A DNA stretch of 64,000 nucleotides from assembly GCA_034231615.1 (NCBI GenBank), contig CM067315.1, positions 12,704,713 through 12,768,712 on the forward strand, in the 5' to 3' direction. Shown here piece after piece: positions 63,555 through 64,000 of this stretch. Numbering within the stretch: position 1 is the first letter of the stretch; every line of letters starts with the position of its first letter. The notes under the pieces are model-generated. The model did no database searches, had not been told where the DNA came from, and worked only from the letters and a program-made list of their open reading frames with translations. Both the position numbers and the translations under genes were made by a program. This DNA comes from Meghimatium bilineatum. Lineage: Eukaryota > Mollusca > Gastropoda > Stylommatophora > Philomycidae.

Positions 63555-63720
63555 TCTTCTTCTTCTTCTTTAGAAATTAATCTCAAACTCCCGCTGGATC
63601 TCCTTTGTTGCAGTGTCATTGCCCTACTAGACTTCCAGCGGGATGTAGTCAATAGATTAGATATGTATTGTGTCACTGTTTGATTTGCGCCAATGGCCGG
63701 ATATATCCGTCTTCTCCGGA
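63555..63720 (-). mobile_element. SINE-B copy
   Basis: CTTCTTCTTCTTTAGAAATTAATCTCA, CCCGCTGGATCTC, GTCATTGCCCTACTAGACTTCC, CGTCTTCTCCGGA. ACGTACATAAT (63544-63554) and ACGTACTTAAT (63721-63731) form an 11-bp target-site duplication with one change. Confidence 0.85.
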
Positions 63721-63731
63721 ACGTACTTAAT

Positions 63732-64000
63732 GATATTGAGAATATCAAAGACATGTAATTAGAAACAAAGTATCAAGAAAATTGAAGAAGATTATGTGTG
63801 GAATATGGTTGCATGTTACGTAACATTTGTTAGTCAGGCCTGTGTGCAACGTCAGCACTTTAGGCCGCTCTGACTATTGATTACTAGCCATGATTTTCGT
63901 TGGTAATTTATTTGTACTTTGCTATTTATACTTTCGCCAGCCAAGAAAAAGAACAACAATAGTTGGAACGGCCTATTGTAGTGACGCTTCACGTACTATA
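63732..64000. other. Window end, unassigned
   Basis: Nothing recognised. Confidence 0.3.

Noticed and set aside
57732-64000. Search for the next kinase exon (DLK, DFG, APE motifs)
   Set aside because: No reading frame with these motifs and splice sites was seen; the remaining ORFs belong to LINE-2, SINEs or arrays.

Overview
The window looks like repeat-rich DNA from an animal genome, probably a gastropod or related mollusc. That guess rests on GAA-tailed LINE and SINE families and LINE proteins of a kind I associate with molluscan genomes, so the taxon is an inference. There is no bacterial-style gene packing, no operon, no CRISPR array and no intact RNA gene.

The only convincing host gene content is two plus-strand exons of one serine/threonine protein kinase of the CAMK-like group (HUNK/NIM1/MARK-like). 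Exon 35348-35476 carries the VAIK lysine, the helix-C glutamate and HPNIVRLYE. Exon 57565-57731 carries the hinge and stops inside the HRD motif. They join in phase across a 22,088-bp intron. No other kinase exon is visible, so at least 35477-57564 and 57732-64000 are intronic and the sequence before 35348 probably is too.

By my tally about 19 kb (30%) is tandem repeat: more than forty minisatellites with units of 12-70 bp. The largest are at 3573-5030 (32 bp), 5981-7150 (24 bp), 50491-51543 (32 bp), 58125-59290 (31 bp) and 59528-60737 (64 bp). Several stay open in two or more reading frames and produce long false ORFs. At least three arrays appear to have grown inside older transposon copies (22589-22750 and 23117-23432 in a LINE; 58125-59290 in a SINE).

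Most of the rest is retrotransposon wreckage. There is a complete but mutated LINE with endonuclease, reverse transcriptase and RNase H domains (7857-11826), RTE-like LINEs (17997-20106, 28177-29319, 61546-63115) and many short LINE ends. A Penelope-like element with long inverted arms lies at 27196-28176. SINE families, here called A to F, are scattered throughout. A ~1.4-kb GAA-tailed retroposon that I do not recognise, called element X here, is present twice (12834-14236, 37811-39145). An RNase H-only element is present three times (16965-17315, 32751-33516, 48752-49180). Direct repeats at insertion edges (target-site duplications, TSDs) show many nested insertions: LINE into SINE, SINE into minisatellite, LINE into LINE, LINE into Penelope arm, element X into element X.

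LINE-1, SINE-A, SINE-B and element X share a 3' end of the form GAACG-(N)-(GAAGAA)n, which suggests that one LINE machinery moved all of them. SINE and LINE strands below follow this convention: the GAA, GAT or similar simple tail is the 3' end.
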